From the NCBI GenBank assembly GCA_902799655.1, contig CADCBH010000019.1, forward strand, positions 1 through 58,260: 58,260 bases of DNA. The letters run 5' to 3'. Below, one piece after another: positions 18,406-26,573 of this stretch (positions are counted from its first letter, which is position 1; each line of letters begins with the position of its first letter). This DNA comes from an uncultured Bacteroidales bacterium (lineage in GTDB: Bacteria > Bacteroidota > Bacteroidia > Bacteroidales > Bacteroidaceae). The translations under genes and the position numbers were made by a program. The notes under the pieces were generated by a model. That model ran no database searches, was not told the origin of the DNA, and saw nothing but the letters and a program-made list of their open reading frames with translations.

Positions 18406-19239
18406 ATGATGATGAGAAAACGATGGATGGTGCTGTTGATGACAGCGATGCTGGCAGGGATGCCTGCAGCTAATGCGCAGTCTCCACAGCCAAAGGATAG
18501 TGCCGCTATGGTAGTGAGCGATACGCTGGTTGCCGACTCGGCTATGGCGCAGATTGATGCCGAGCTGGGTATGCCCGATGAGGGCGCAGAGGCTGATGGA
18601 AGTTTGCACAAACAGCTAAAGCATAAATTTATAGAGGGTTCTGCAGGCTTTATGTCGCTGGTGGCTTTGGCCTTGGTACTGGGTTTGGCGTTCTGCATAG
18701 AGCGTATCGTATACCTGACCTTGTCGGAAATTAACACGAAGCGCTTGTTGGCTGATGTGGACAGTAAGCTGGGGCAGAACGACGTGGAGGGTGCCAAAGA
18801 CCTGTGCCGCAATACCCGTGGTCCTGTGGCCTCAATATGTTATCAGGCGTTGTTGCATATCCGTGAGAAAGTTGAAGATATAGACCGTCAGTTGACCAAC
18901 TACGGACAGGTGCAGATATCGAATATGGAGAAAGGCTGCTCTTGGATACGTCTGTTTATAGCCATCGCTCCATCTCTGGGATTCTTGGGAACGGTCATCG
19001 GTATGGTGATGGCTTTTGACCAGATAGAGATAGCAGGCAATATCAGTCCTACTATTGTTGCTAAAGGTATGAAGGTGGCGCTGATTACCACGATCTTCGG
19101 TATCATCGTAGCCATCATCCTTCAGTTCTTCTATAGCTATATTCTTTCGAAGATAGATCGTCTGACCACTCAGATGGAGGAAGGCGCCATCACTTTGATG
19201 GATGCCATCACACAATATAAAGCGCGTAACAATGGCTGA
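18406..19239 (+). CDS. exbB: MotA/TolQ/ExbB proton channel family protein
   Basis: A 277-residue protein. It begins with a signal-like segment (LLMTAMLAGMPAANA) and a ~60-residue acidic periplasmic extension, as in long ExbB proteins. The TolQ/ExbB core follows, with membrane segments near 85-105, 185-205 and 225-245 and the conserved IAPSLGFLGTVIGMVMAF and MKVALITTIFGIIVAI helices. It energises TonB-dependent outer-membrane transport together with the two ExbD proteins downstream. Its stop overlaps the start of a 42-residue membrane peptide. Confidence 0.92.
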   Translation: MMMRKRWMVLLMTAMLAGMPAANAQSPQPKDSAAMVVSDTLVADSAMAQIDAELGMPDEGAEADGSLHKQLKHKFIEGSAGFMSLVALALVLGLAFCIERIVYLTLSEINTKRLLADVDSKLGQNDVEGAKDLCRNTRGPVASICYQALLHIREKVEDIDRQLTNYGQVQISNMEKGCSWIRLFIAIAPSLGFLGTVIGMVMAFDQIEIAGNISPTIVAKGMKVALITTIFGIIVAIILQFFYSYILSKIDRLTTQMEEGAITLMDAITQYKARNNG

Positions 19240-19360
19240 AGCAGGTAGTTTTCTGATGGCTGAGGTGATGCTGTGGCTGATGTACATCGCCATGGGTGTC
19301 GCTATAGTGGCTACGGTAGTATCTACCGTACGCTCGTTCTGGCTGAGCAGGGAGAAGTAA
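19232..19360 (+). CDS. 42-residue single-span membrane peptide in exb operon
   Basis: This open frame starts at an ATG overlapping the exbB stop by eight bases and ends 30 bases before the first exbD. The product MAEAGSFLMAEVM... has one strongly hydrophobic segment (about residues 9-34) and a basic end (RSFWLSREK). The overlap and topology argue that it is a real small subunit of the ExbB/ExbD motor. I do not recognise a named family. Confidence 0.6.
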   Translation: MAEAGSFLMAEVMLWLMYIAMGVAIVATVVSTVRSFWLSREK

Positions 19361-19390
19361 GACGGAGTATAGAACAAAACAAGTAGTAGC

Positions 19391-19900
19391 GTGTTTCTTC
19401 GTAAACATAGAGAAGTACCTGAGTTGAATACCACATCGACAGCTGACATCTCATTTATGCTGTTGGTGTTCTTCCTTGTGACCTCATCAATGGATACCGA
19501 CCGAGGCCTAGCTCGCAAGTTGTCACCTATAGACGAGCAGAAACAGGAACTCCGAGATATCAACCGTCAGAATGTGTTACAGATATCCATTGACGCTCAC
19601 GATGCATTGTATTGTGACGGACAGGTGGTGACAGCGGCTGAGCTGGAACAGCAGGTGGAGAGTTTTGTGGCTTCGCGCCAGAGTGCTCAGCATGTGATAG
19701 CCGTAGAAACTGACAGGCAAACAAGCTACAACGCCTATTTTGAGATGCAGCATGCCGTAGTGGCTGCCTACCATCGTTTGCGTGAGCGTATGGCGCAGAA
19801 ACAATATGGTTGTCACTTTGCTGAGTGTAATGCTGCACAGCGAGAAACAATCATCGCGCGCTACCCGCAGCGTATCAGTGAAGGGATAAAGGAGAAATAA
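19391..19900 (+). CDS. exbD: ExbD/TolR family protein (first copy)
   Basis: A 169-residue protein starting with GTG (no ATG in reach). A short cytoplasmic N-terminus (RKHREVPELNTTSTAD) leads into one membrane helix (ISFMLLVFFLVTSSM) bearing the conserved Asp just before it (TAD), which is the proton-binding position in ExbD. A periplasmic domain follows. The second ExbD starts 4 bases after it. Confidence 0.88.
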   Translation: MFLRKHREVPELNTTSTADISFMLLVFFLVTSSMDTDRGLARKLSPIDEQKQELRDINRQNVLQISIDAHDALYCDGQVVTAAELEQQVESFVASRQSAQHVIAVETDRQTSYNAYFEMQHAVVAAYHRLRERMAQKQYGCHFAECNAAQRETIIARYPQRISEGIKEK

Positions 19901-19903
19901 GAG

Positions 19904-20386
19904 ATGAGCAGATTCAAACGTCGACAAAGTAATCAGGTGCCAGGGCTGAACTTAGCGTCCATGCCCGACCTCATTTTTACTGTGCTGTTCTTCTTTATGA
20001 TAGTTACCCACATGCGCGATGTTGACCCTAAAGTGCGATATATGGTACCTCAAGGTACACAGTTGGAGAAGGAGGTGGGCAAGTCCGGACTGGTGTATGT
20101 CTTTATTGGCAAACCAGTCGATGCCCAAGGCCGTATCATTGCTGATGAGACGCGTATTCAGATGGGTAATCGCTATGTCACTGTTGATCAAATAGGCGAG
20201 GAAATCGCCAAGGAACGAGCCCGTATGTCGGAAGATGACCGCCAGCGGTTGACTGTCAGCATCCGTGCCGACCGCGACACGGAGATGGGCATTATCAATG
20301 ATGTGAAGCAGGCACTACGACGGGCGGGAGCGCTGAACATCAACTATTCTGCAGAACGAAAAGACGAACTGAGAGTCAAAAAATAA
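19904..20386 (+). CDS. exbD: ExbD/TolR family protein (second copy)
   Basis: A 160-residue protein with N-terminus FKRRQSNQVPGLNLASMPD, where the Asp precedes the membrane helix LIFTVLFFFMIVTHM, then a periplasmic domain (VSIRADRDTEMGIINDVKQALRRAG). Paired, divergent ExbD proteins are usual in Bacteroidetes TonB systems. The next gene starts 15 bases later. Confidence 0.88.
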   Translation: MSRFKRRQSNQVPGLNLASMPDLIFTVLFFFMIVTHMRDVDPKVRYMVPQGTQLEKEVGKSGLVYVFIGKPVDAQGRIIADETRIQMGNRYVTVDQIGEEIAKERARMSEDDRQRLTVSIRADRDTEMGIINDVKQALRRAGALNINYSAERKDELRVKK

Positions 20387-20400
20387 GCGTTATAATTACT

Positions 20401-21456
20401 ATGAAAATCTATCGGCATTTTCTGATATCACTATTCTTTCTGATGGCTGCAGATGCCGTCAAGGCCGGTGATGTGCTGAAGGTGTGCGGACAGAACCTAC
20501 AAAACTATTTCTGGTCGTTAGATCGGGAGCGCACGCAAGACAATTCCGTTGCAGTCAGTAATTATAATACCGAAGAAGGACGCCTGGTAAAGACCCAACG
20601 CATTGTCGATGCCTTGTCTCCTCTAAAGGCTGATATCTATGTCTTCAATGAACTAGAAGCCAAACCTGTTATTCTTCCTTATCTGGCCAAACAGCTGTCT
20701 GACGCTACAGGATTGGAGTATGCAGCTGTATCGGATGATATTGACTATGATCTGTTGCGTTATCCGATGGGCATGATTAAATCGGGTTATATTTATCGTA
20801 CTGACCATGTTGCTCCTTATGGAGACAACGTGACGACGGCAGTAGGCTATACCTTCCATTATAATTTCACGATGCGCATGCAGACCTTCAAGTCGCTGGC
20901 TACAAATGAATGTTTTACGCTGAGCATGAATCACTTCAAGGCAGGAGGTACTGATCAGAATAAAGAGACGCGTATTGCCAATGCCCAAAGTCTGTTGCAA
21001 GGACTTCAGGCGGCACTCGACCCAGACATCCTGTTGATGGGCGACCTTAACTGTGAACCTGCAGAAACTGCCTTCCAAGTGCTGGTTGATGCTGGCTATG
21101 AAGAGCTGCTTATAAAATACGTGGAGGGCGATATTTACACCTATTCATGGAGCAGAGGTACTAATTTTTTAGATCACGTGATGGCCAATAGTACGATGGG
21201 TGAACAGGTGACATCAGCAGAAGTTCTGCATATTGCCAATAAATATGACGTAGGCGAGATGAAGGCCTATTCCGATCACGACCCGTATGTCGTGATGCTC
21301 GATCTCAAAGCAGGAGGTGATACGGGCATCAGGGAAATTGAAAACGAAGAGATGGGTATTGGGGAGTCTGATTACTTCAATCTTTCTGGTCTGCGCGTGA
21401 CGCAACCTCAGAAGGGCATCTATATTGTAAGAGGTAAGAAAGTGGTGATAAGATAA
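20401..21456 (+). CDS. Secreted endonuclease/exonuclease/phosphatase-family protein
   Basis: A 351-residue protein with signal peptide (to AVKAG). The fold shows NLQNYF, FNELE (catalytic Glu), MNHFKAGG, LLMGDLNCEP (Asp/Asn pair) and YSDHDPYV (catalytic Asp-His), the standard exonuclease III/DNase I set. The last ~27 residues (YFNLSGLRVTQPQKGIYIV then RGKKVVIR) match the short C-terminal tail common on secreted Prevotella proteins, probably an export or surface signal. The substrate could be extracellular DNA or a phosphodiester. Confidence 0.88.
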   Translation: MKIYRHFLISLFFLMAADAVKAGDVLKVCGQNLQNYFWSLDRERTQDNSVAVSNYNTEEGRLVKTQRIVDALSPLKADIYVFNELEAKPVILPYLAKQLSDATGLEYAAVSDDIDYDLLRYPMGMIKSGYIYRTDHVAPYGDNVTTAVGYTFHYNFTMRMQTFKSLATNECFTLSMNHFKAGGTDQNKETRIANAQSLLQGLQAALDPDILLMGDLNCEPAETAFQVLVDAGYEELLIKYVEGDIYTYSWSRGTNFLDHVMANSTMGEQVTSAEVLHIANKYDVGEMKAYSDHDPYVVMLDLKAGGDTGIREIENEEMGIGESDYFNLSGLRVTQPQKGIYIVRGKKVVIR

Positions 21457-21466
21457 CCAAAGAATA

Positions 21467-21488
21467 AGCGAGCCTTATCGGGCTCGCT
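21467..21488. terminator. Bidirectional hairpin between convergent genes
   Basis: AGCGAGCC (21467-21474), a 6-base loop, and GGCTCGCT (21481-21488) lie between the stop of the EEP gene and folA. The folA stop codon is in the loop. No T-run follows on either strand, so termination would be weak. Confidence 0.45.
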
Positions 21489-21960
21489 CATAATCTACAA
21501 AAGCATATCCGAAGTCATGTCGCTCGTCTTTCGAGTGCTCCTCTCTGGCTATTTCGCGCCATCCGGTGTTGTAGTCAGGGAAGAAGGCGTCAGCTTCTGC
21601 AGGCGTGTCTTCAACCTCAGTCAGACAAAGACGGTCGGCTTTATCAAGTGCTTGCTCATAGACGTGTGCTCCACCTATTATATATATATCCTCGTCAGGA
21701 CGGCAACTATTGAGGGCAGCGTCAAGGGAGGGGAATACCTCGCAGCCAGGCAACTCATCAATCGTTGTTGATAGCACCACATTCCTGCGATTGGGTAGCG
21801 CTCCTTTGGGTAGCGATTCGAAAGTATTACGTCCCATGATGATGGTGTGCCCCGTTGTCAGCGCCTTAAAACGCTTCAAATCGTTGGGCAACCAGTAGAT
21901 GAGCTTGTTCTTGAATCCTATGGCGCGATTTTTCGCTACTGCAGCAATAATACTAATCAT
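21475..21960 (-). CDS. folA: Dihydrofolate reductase
   Basis: A 161-residue enzyme that reduces dihydrofolate to tetrahydrofolate with NADPH. The family segments [19 protein letters not shown] (N-terminus), [14 protein letters not shown] and [14 protein letters not shown] are all present. It overlaps thyA by four bases. The pair is functionally linked, since ThyA makes dihydrofolate and FolA recycles it. Confidence 0.96.
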   Translation of the reverse strand: MISIIAAVAKNRAIGFKNKLIYWLPNDLKRFKALTTGHTIIMGRNTFESLPKGALPNRRNVVLSTTIDELPGCEVFPSLDAALNSCRPDEDIYIIGGAHVYEQALDKADRLCLTEVEDTPAEADAFFPDYNTGWREIAREEHSKDERHDFGYAFVDYERAR

Positions 21961-22766
21961 ACGGATACTTCTGCTTTAATATGTGGATGTGGGTCATAGC
22001 CGACGAGCTCGAAGTCTTCATATTGGAAGTCAAAGATGCTCTTCACGTCGGGGTTAATCTTCATGGTGGGCAACGGACGGGGCTCGCGAGTGAGCTGTAA
22101 CTTCGCCTGCTCAATGTGGTTCAGGTAGAGATGTGTGTCGCCCGTAGTGTGGATGAAGTCGCCAGGGACCATGTCGCACACCTGCGCCATCATCTGGAGC
22201 AATAGGGCATACGACGCGATGTTGAAAGGTACCCCTAGGAAGGTGTCAGCAGAGCGCTGATAGAGTTGCAGAGACAGGCGACGACGCCCATCGGGCAGGG
22301 GAGCGGTATAGAATTGGAAGATGGTGTGGCAGGGAGGTAGCGCCATCTTGTTGACCTCTGCCACGTTCCATGCTGAGACAATCATACGGCGTGAGTCGGG
22401 ATTGTTCTTCAACTGGTCCACAACATATTGTATCTGGTCGATGGTGCCACCATTGTAGTCGGGCCATGAACGCCACTGGTGTCCATAGACAGGACCCAAC
22501 TCGCCATTCTCGTCGGCCCACTCGTTCCAGATGCGAACACCATGTTCCTGCAGGTATTTCACATTAGTGTCACCTTGCAAGAACCATAGCAGTTCGTAGA
22601 TGATGGACTTCAGGTGCAGCTTCTTGGTGGTCAAGAGGGGGAAACCGTCCTCCAGATTATAACGGCTCTGCGTACCAAAGATGCTGATGGTACCTGTTCC
22701 GGTGCGGTCACCTTTCTCCGTTCCTTCTGTGAGGATGCGGTTAAGTATGTCTAAGTATTGCTTCAT
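21957..22766 (-). CDS. thyA: Thymidylate synthase
   Basis: A 269-residue enzyme making dTMP from dUMP with methylene-tetrahydrofolate. Visible are [11 protein letters not shown] near residue 21, the catalytic cysteine in [30 protein letters not shown] and the C-terminal AEVSV. Length is normal. Its 5' end overlaps the rsmF-like gene by 26 bases. Confidence 0.97.
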   Translation of the reverse strand: MKQYLDILNRILTEGTEKGDRTGTGTISIFGTQSRYNLEDGFPLLTTKKLHLKSIIYELLWFLQGDTNVKYLQEHGVRIWNEWADENGELGPVYGHQWRSWPDYNGGTIDQIQYVVDQLKNNPDSRRMIVSAWNVAEVNKMALPPCHTIFQFYTAPLPDGRRRLSLQLYQRSADTFLGVPFNIASYALLLQMMAQVCDMVPGDFIHTTGDTHLYLNHIEQAKLQLTREPRPLPTMKINPDVKSIFDFQYEDFELVGYDPHPHIKAEVSV

Positions 22767-23997
22767 ATTCGTTGGGTATATATGTTGTTCTGATTCTCCA
22801 TTCCTTGGGGTATAGGTTGTTGGCTCGGTTACCGATATTCTTCATCAGGCCTAAGGGATGCCCGTCGAAGCATACCTCCACGATGCCTCGTGGGGTGTCG
22901 GGGGGGAATGTCAATGTCTCACCCCGTAGAAACTTCATGGCCTCTTGGTAGGAGAGGTCAACGCTCGTTACTGCCTCATCTTGACGAGCCGTAATGTCGT
23001 TGGCGACGAGCCGTAATGTCGTTGGCAACGAGCCGTAATCTCGTTGAGGACGAGCCGTAATGCCGTTTTTACGTATGACGCACATAAACAGTCCCTCACC
23101 ACGCGAAATGCCAGGGATGAAGCGATAGACAGGCTCGTCGAACCCTTCAAGGAGCGACCCCGTAATGTTCCATTCCGGTTTTGTCTCTACTTTCAGCACT
23201 TCCGCATCATCAAACTCCTCCAGTATCCAGCGGATGTTCTCCTCGTTCTCCTTGGTATTAAAGGTGCATGTGCTATATATCAACACCCCTCCCTCGTTCA
23301 GACAAGCCCAGGCGTCGCTCACGATTTCCCGTTGTAATTGCCAGCACTTCTCCACGTTCTGCTCGCTCCACTCGTGGATGGTGGCTTCGTCTTTACGGAA
23401 CATACCCTCACCAGAGCAAGGAACGTCACAGAGAATGAGGTCGAACATCAACTTACTTTTACGGTAGTCTTTGGGGTAATTGTTGGTAACGATGTGATTC
23501 TTGTAGCCCCACTTCGTGACATTCTCCAACAGAATATTGGCACGGTTGCGAACAGGCTCGTTGGAGTAGAGCATGCAATCCGCAGGAAGGGCTGAGCGCA
23601 ATAGGGTAGATTTTCCGCCTGGAGCAGCACAGAGGTCAAGGGCATTCAGTGGTCTGATAGCTGATGGCTGGTGGCTGACGTATGCATTATGTAATTGTCG
23701 CAGCACCTCGTCGAGAAACATCGAGGCAGCCTCCTGTACATAGTAACAGCCTGCGTGCAACAGAGGGTCCATCGTGAAGCTGGGACGCTGTTGGAGATAG
23801 TAGCCGTTTCTACACCAGGGCACTGGTTCACCATGAATGACTTCCAACCTCAGTCCTTTGTCCTCTGCCATCTTTTGTGTGTTCAGCCGTATGCTCACGG
23901 GAGGTTCCTCTTCAAACGACTGTAGGTAGCGTTCGAAGCGATCTTCGCCCATCAGTTGGCGTGTTTTTTCCGTGAAAGCAGCAGGTAGTTGCGTCAT
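22741..23997 (-). CDS. RsmF-like rRNA (cytosine-C5) methyltransferase
   Basis: A 418-residue NOL1/NOP2/Sun-family enzyme. It has motif [15 protein letters not shown] near 121, motif [17 protein letters not shown] with its cysteine, and motif [16 protein letters not shown] with the catalytic cysteine. A C-terminal PUA-like region contains ATARQDE-type sequence encoded by a 22-bp tandem repeat (22984-23067). Another filler-repeat stretch (23654-23680) encodes [10 protein letters not shown] ahead of motif I. A minus-strand -7 box at 24005-24012 is only 8 bases from the ATG, so the mRNA is probably leaderless. The exact target base is inferred from the family. Confidence 0.88.
   Translation of the reverse strand: MTQLPAAFTEKTRQLMGEDRFERYLQSFEEEPPVSIRLNTQKMAEDKGLRLEVIHGEPVPWCRNGYYLQQRPSFTMDPLLHAGCYYVQEAASMFLDEVLRQLHNAYVSHQPSAIRPLNALDLCAAPGGKSTLLRSALPADCMLYSNEPVRNRANILLENVTKWGYKNHIVTNNYPKDYRKSKLMFDLILCDVPCSGEGMFRKDEATIHEWSEQNVEKCWQLQREIVSDAWACLNEGGVLIYSTCTFNTKENEENIRWILEEFDDAEVLKVETKPEWNITGSLLEGFDEPVYRFIPGISRGEGLFMCVIRKNGITARPQRDYGSLPTTLRLVANDITARQDEAVTSVDLSYQEAMKFLRGETLTFPPDTPRGIVEVCFDGHPLGLMKNIGNRANNLYPKEWRIRTTYIPNEYEAILRHT
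22984..23067. repeat. 22-bp tandem repeat inside rsmF-like gene
   Basis: Three full 22-base units (22984-23005, 23006-23027, 23028-23049) plus a partial fourth (23050-23067), each beginning ACGAGCCGTAAT. Because 22 is not a multiple of three, each unit is read in a different frame (ITAR, DYGS, TLRL, then ITAR again). Confidence 0.85.
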
Positions 23998-24004
23998 TTG
24001 CTTG

Positions 24005-24012
24005 CAAAATTA
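24005..24012 (-). promoter_or_regulatory. -7 box of rsmF-like gene
   Basis: Minus-strand TAATTTTG ends 8 bases from the ATG at 23997, implying a leaderless or near-leaderless mRNA. Confidence 0.55.
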
Positions 24013-24024
24013 AAAAAAAAATTG

Positions 24025-24032
24025 CACCTTTG
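24025..24032 (+). promoter_or_regulatory. -7 box of the DUF2807 operon
   Basis: CACCTTTG, about 52 bases upstream of the ATG at 24085 and divergent from the rsmF-like promoter. The first base differs from the consensus T. Confidence 0.5.
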
Positions 24033-24084
24033 CAACTAATTTAGGATTAATTACGTCTAACAGGTAAAAACAAAATAGAAAGAT

Positions 24085-24777
24085 ATGAAAAGAATAGTTT
24101 TTGCCATGCTGGCAGTAGCCATGTTGACATCCTGCAACATCCGTGTGAATAAGACCGTCTCCGGCTATGTTGAGGAGTCTCGTGAATTGACAGGTTTCGA
24201 ACGTATTGCCATGATGGGCTCCATGGATGTGGAGTATATACAAGCCGACTCCTTCTCCGTGAAGGTGCATGCCCCCAATGTCGAAGAGATGAAGAAGGTT
24301 GAGACCGTGGTGGAGGGCAATGAGCTGAAGATCAGTATGAAGAATAGCTCAAACTTTTTCCGTTTCGATAGCAGCGATGCCGACAATATCACGGTATATG
24401 TCACCTCACCCGACTTTCTTGGCGTCAGACTGCTGGGCTCTGGCGACTTTCTGAGTGACCAGCCGTTGGACACCGATACGCTCACTATTGAGTTGAGGGG
24501 TTCTGGCGATATCCGCTTTAATGATGTTATTTGCGACCATGCCGATGTCTCGTTGGTAGGCTCTGGCGATGTGTCGCTGGACAAGATACAGACGCAGTGG
24601 GCTGGGCTGAATGTCGTTGGCTCTGGCGATATCAAGGCGTACCTTGAGAATAGTGGCGCTGTCGATGCCCAAGTCAAGGGTTCTGGCGACATCGAGCTGA
24701 AAGGTGCTGTCCGCAAGATGAACAAACAGGTGCGTGGCTCAGGCGATATAGATTCTGACGAACTGATTGTCAGATAG
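24085..24777 (+). CDS. DUF2807 (head GIN domain) lipoprotein
   Basis: A 230-residue protein with a lipoprotein signal (MLTSC, Cys at residue 18). The body is a right-handed beta-helix marked by six evenly spaced GSGD turns, typical of DUF2807. It is attached to a membrane and faces the periplasm or surface. It heads an operon with a DUF6249-like membrane protein, PspC, an ECF sigma factor and a DUF5056-like protein, suggesting an envelope-sensing regulatory unit. Confidence 0.88.
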   Translation: MKRIVFAMLAVAMLTSCNIRVNKTVSGYVEESRELTGFERIAMMGSMDVEYIQADSFSVKVHAPNVEEMKKVETVVEGNELKISMKNSSNFFRFDSSDADNITVYVTSPDFLGVRLLGSGDFLSDQPLDTDTLTIELRGSGDIRFNDVICDHADVSLVGSGDVSLDKIQTQWAGLNVVGSGDIKAYLENSGAVDAQVKGSGDIELKGAVRKMNKQVRGSGDIDSDELIVR

Positions 24778-24812
24778 AATGAATGTGCAATAAATACAAA
24801 ACAAATACGAAT

Positions 24813-25490
24813 ATGAAACAGATTTTAATTACTTTGACCATGTTGTTAGTGCTGGGCATGACCACCGAGGCTGTTGCCCAGAAGCACCGCCACACTCCAC
24901 AGCCACAGCAGGCTGAACTGGTGGACTCAACGAGTAAGAGTGGTGTTGAGGCTTTCTCAGATACCACAAGTGTAGACACCGGTGCCGTTACCAAACACAG
25001 ATCTACGGTGACGGTTACAACGCAGACATCGCCGTGGAGTTCGAAAACCACGACCTATGAAGTGGACGATGACGATTTCTCCGGTATGACGGACCACATC
25101 TTCCGTCATTTTGACAAGGGCATTGCCGGCATGTTCTTCGTGCTGATGGTATTGCTCATCATCTTTGTCCTCTCGCCCGTCCTCATCATCGTTGCCCTGT
25201 TCTACTTCATCAATAAGAACCGCAAGGACAAGATGCGCCTGGCACAGATGGCCATGCAGCAGGGACAGCCCATTCCCGAACAGCTACTCAAAGACCAGCC
25301 AGGAACTATTGATGATGAATATCAGAAAGGCTTGCGTCAGTGTTTCGTTGGCATTGGTCTGATGATCTTCCTCGGCTATGCTGCCGGAACGGTAGGCTTT
25401 GGTGTTGGCGCCCTTGTGTTCTTCATCGGACTGGGCAAGATAGTGGCTTCTAAGATGGCAAGTAAAAATAACCCTCATAACGAATTATAA
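24813..25490 (+). CDS. DUF6249-like membrane protein
   Basis: A 225-residue protein. It has a signal peptide (TLTMLLVLGMTTEAVAQ), a low-complexity Ser/Thr-rich periplasmic stretch, a membrane helix near residues 105-135, a cytoplasmic segment (NRKDKMRLAQMAMQQGQPIP) and two more helices near the C-terminus. This is the layout of DUF6249 proteins in Bacteroidetes sigma-factor operons. The function is unknown. The ATG at 24813 is chosen over 24783 because it starts the signal peptide. Confidence 0.75.
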   Translation: MKQILITLTMLLVLGMTTEAVAQKHRHTPQPQQAELVDSTSKSGVEAFSDTTSVDTGAVTKHRSTVTVTTQTSPWSSKTTTYEVDDDDFSGMTDHIFRHFDKGIAGMFFVLMVLLIIFVLSPVLIIVALFYFINKNRKDKMRLAQMAMQQGQPIPEQLLKDQPGTIDDEYQKGLRQCFVGIGLMIFLGYAAGTVGFGVGALVFFIGLGKIVASKMASKNNPHNEL

Positions 25491-25492
25491 CT

Positions 25493-25690
25493 ATGACAAA
25501 GAGATTAGAACGTTCCAATGACCGCGTCTTAGGTGGTGTATGTGCAGGAATTGCTGAGTATATGGACTTCGACCCCGTGGCAGTACGTCTGGGGTATGCT
25601 TTCCTTACTTTGTGCACTTGTTTCTCTGGTGTGCTGTTCTATATCGTTGCATGGATTATCATGCCTCAGAAAAATCAACTGATGCAGTAG
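25493..25690 (+). CDS. PspC domain protein
   Basis: A 65-residue PspC domain (RSNDRVLGGVCAGIAEYMDF then one membrane helix ending VAWIIMPQ). PspC proteins take part in envelope-stress regulation, often as membrane partners of regulators. It starts 2 bases after the previous stop and precedes the sigma gene by 6. Confidence 0.9.
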   Translation: MTKRLERSNDRVLGGVCAGIAEYMDFDPVAVRLGYAFLTLCTCFSGVLFYIVAWIIMPQKNQLMQ

Positions 25691-25696
25691 CACTTG

Positions 25697-26230
25697 ATGA
25701 ACACTCTCTCTGATATCTCCCTGGTAGTACAGGTGGCGGTAGCAGGCAACCGGCGGGCTTTCGACCAGCTGGTGCGCAAATACCAGTCGCCTGTGCGACG
25801 CTTTTTCCTAAGCCAGACCTTGGGGGATAGTCAGTTGAGTGACGACCTTGCGCAAGACACGTTTATCAAGGCCTATACCAGCATCTCCTCGTTTCGCGGA
25901 CTGGCGTCTTTCCAGACGTGGCTGATGCGCATCGCCTATAATGTGTTGTACGACTATACGCGCAGCAAGCACCAGACGGAGGATGTCGATGCAGCTCCTC
26001 AGCGTGCTGGCGGTGAGAACTCATCGTTGAAGATGGACCTCTATGCCGCTCTGGCTTTGTTAAAGCCTGACGAACGGACATGCATCACTCTGCAACTCAT
26101 TGACGGCTACGATATCGCAGCCATCGCTAAGATTACTCAGATGAAGGAAGGTACCGTGAAGTCGCACCTTTCGAGAGGTAAAGAAAAAATGGCAAACTAT
26201 TTAAAGGAGAATGGATATGATAGAAGATAA
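25697..26230 (+). CDS. ECF-type RNA polymerase sigma factor
   Basis: A 177-residue sigma-70 family protein. Region 2 (FDQLVRKYQSPVRRFFLS ... DLAQDTFIKAYTSISSFRG ... FQTWLMRIAYNVLYDY) and region 4 (DERTCITLQLIDGYDIAAIAKITQMKEGTVKSHLSRGKEKM, residues ~118-165) are complete. The ATG at 25697 is used. It overlaps the next gene, a DUF5056-like small protein, which is a likely membrane regulator or anti-sigma. Confidence 0.93.
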   Translation: MNTLSDISLVVQVAVAGNRRAFDQLVRKYQSPVRRFFLSQTLGDSQLSDDLAQDTFIKAYTSISSFRGLASFQTWLMRIAYNVLYDYTRSKHQTEDVDAAPQRAGGENSSLKMDLYAALALLKPDERTCITLQLIDGYDIAAIAKITQMKEGTVKSHLSRGKEKMANYLKENGYDRR

Positions 26231-26573
26231 CAACCGTATGATAGAGCAGTTCTTCAACGAGACTGCCCCGCAGCAGATTGCAGACAATGGCTTTACTGAG
26301 CGTGTCATGCAGCATCTGCCGCAATGCTCACCATTGGCGGCCCGTAGCAGGTTGCTCATATATCTGTGGAACCTCTGTTGTGTGGTGGTGTTCGCTATCC
26401 TCTTTGTACTCATTGATGGCTGGGAACTGCTGACTGTTCAGTTCGAGGTCATGCTGCAGACCATGGCTGTTCAGACCTTCAGCGTCAATCTGCTGATGGC
26501 AGTATCTGTGCTCTTTGGCCTACTCTTTGTAGGTGTCGGAGAGATTATTTCTTCGGAAATAGTCCGTAGGTAG
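26217..26573 (+). CDS. DUF5056-like membrane protein, possible anti-sigma
   Basis: A 118-residue protein: a soluble N-terminal ~45 residues (FFNETAPQQIADNGFTERVMQHL), then two membrane helices near 50-70 and 90-110. The layout and place directly after the ECF sigma gene (14-base overlap) suggest it controls that sigma factor. This is inference. The ATG at 26217 has a GGAG 8 bases upstream. Its end overlaps the convergent porE-like gene by 29 bases. Confidence 0.65.
   Translation: MIEDNNRMIEQFFNETAPQQIADNGFTERVMQHLPQCSPLAARSRLLIYLWNLCCVVVFAILFVLIDGWELLTVQFEVMLQTMAVQTFSVNLLMAVSVLFGLLFVGVGEIISSEIVRR

Noticed and set aside
22984-23067. Tandem repeat as a CRISPR array
   Set aside because: Units are contiguous with no spacers, inside a coding gene, and no cas genes are present.
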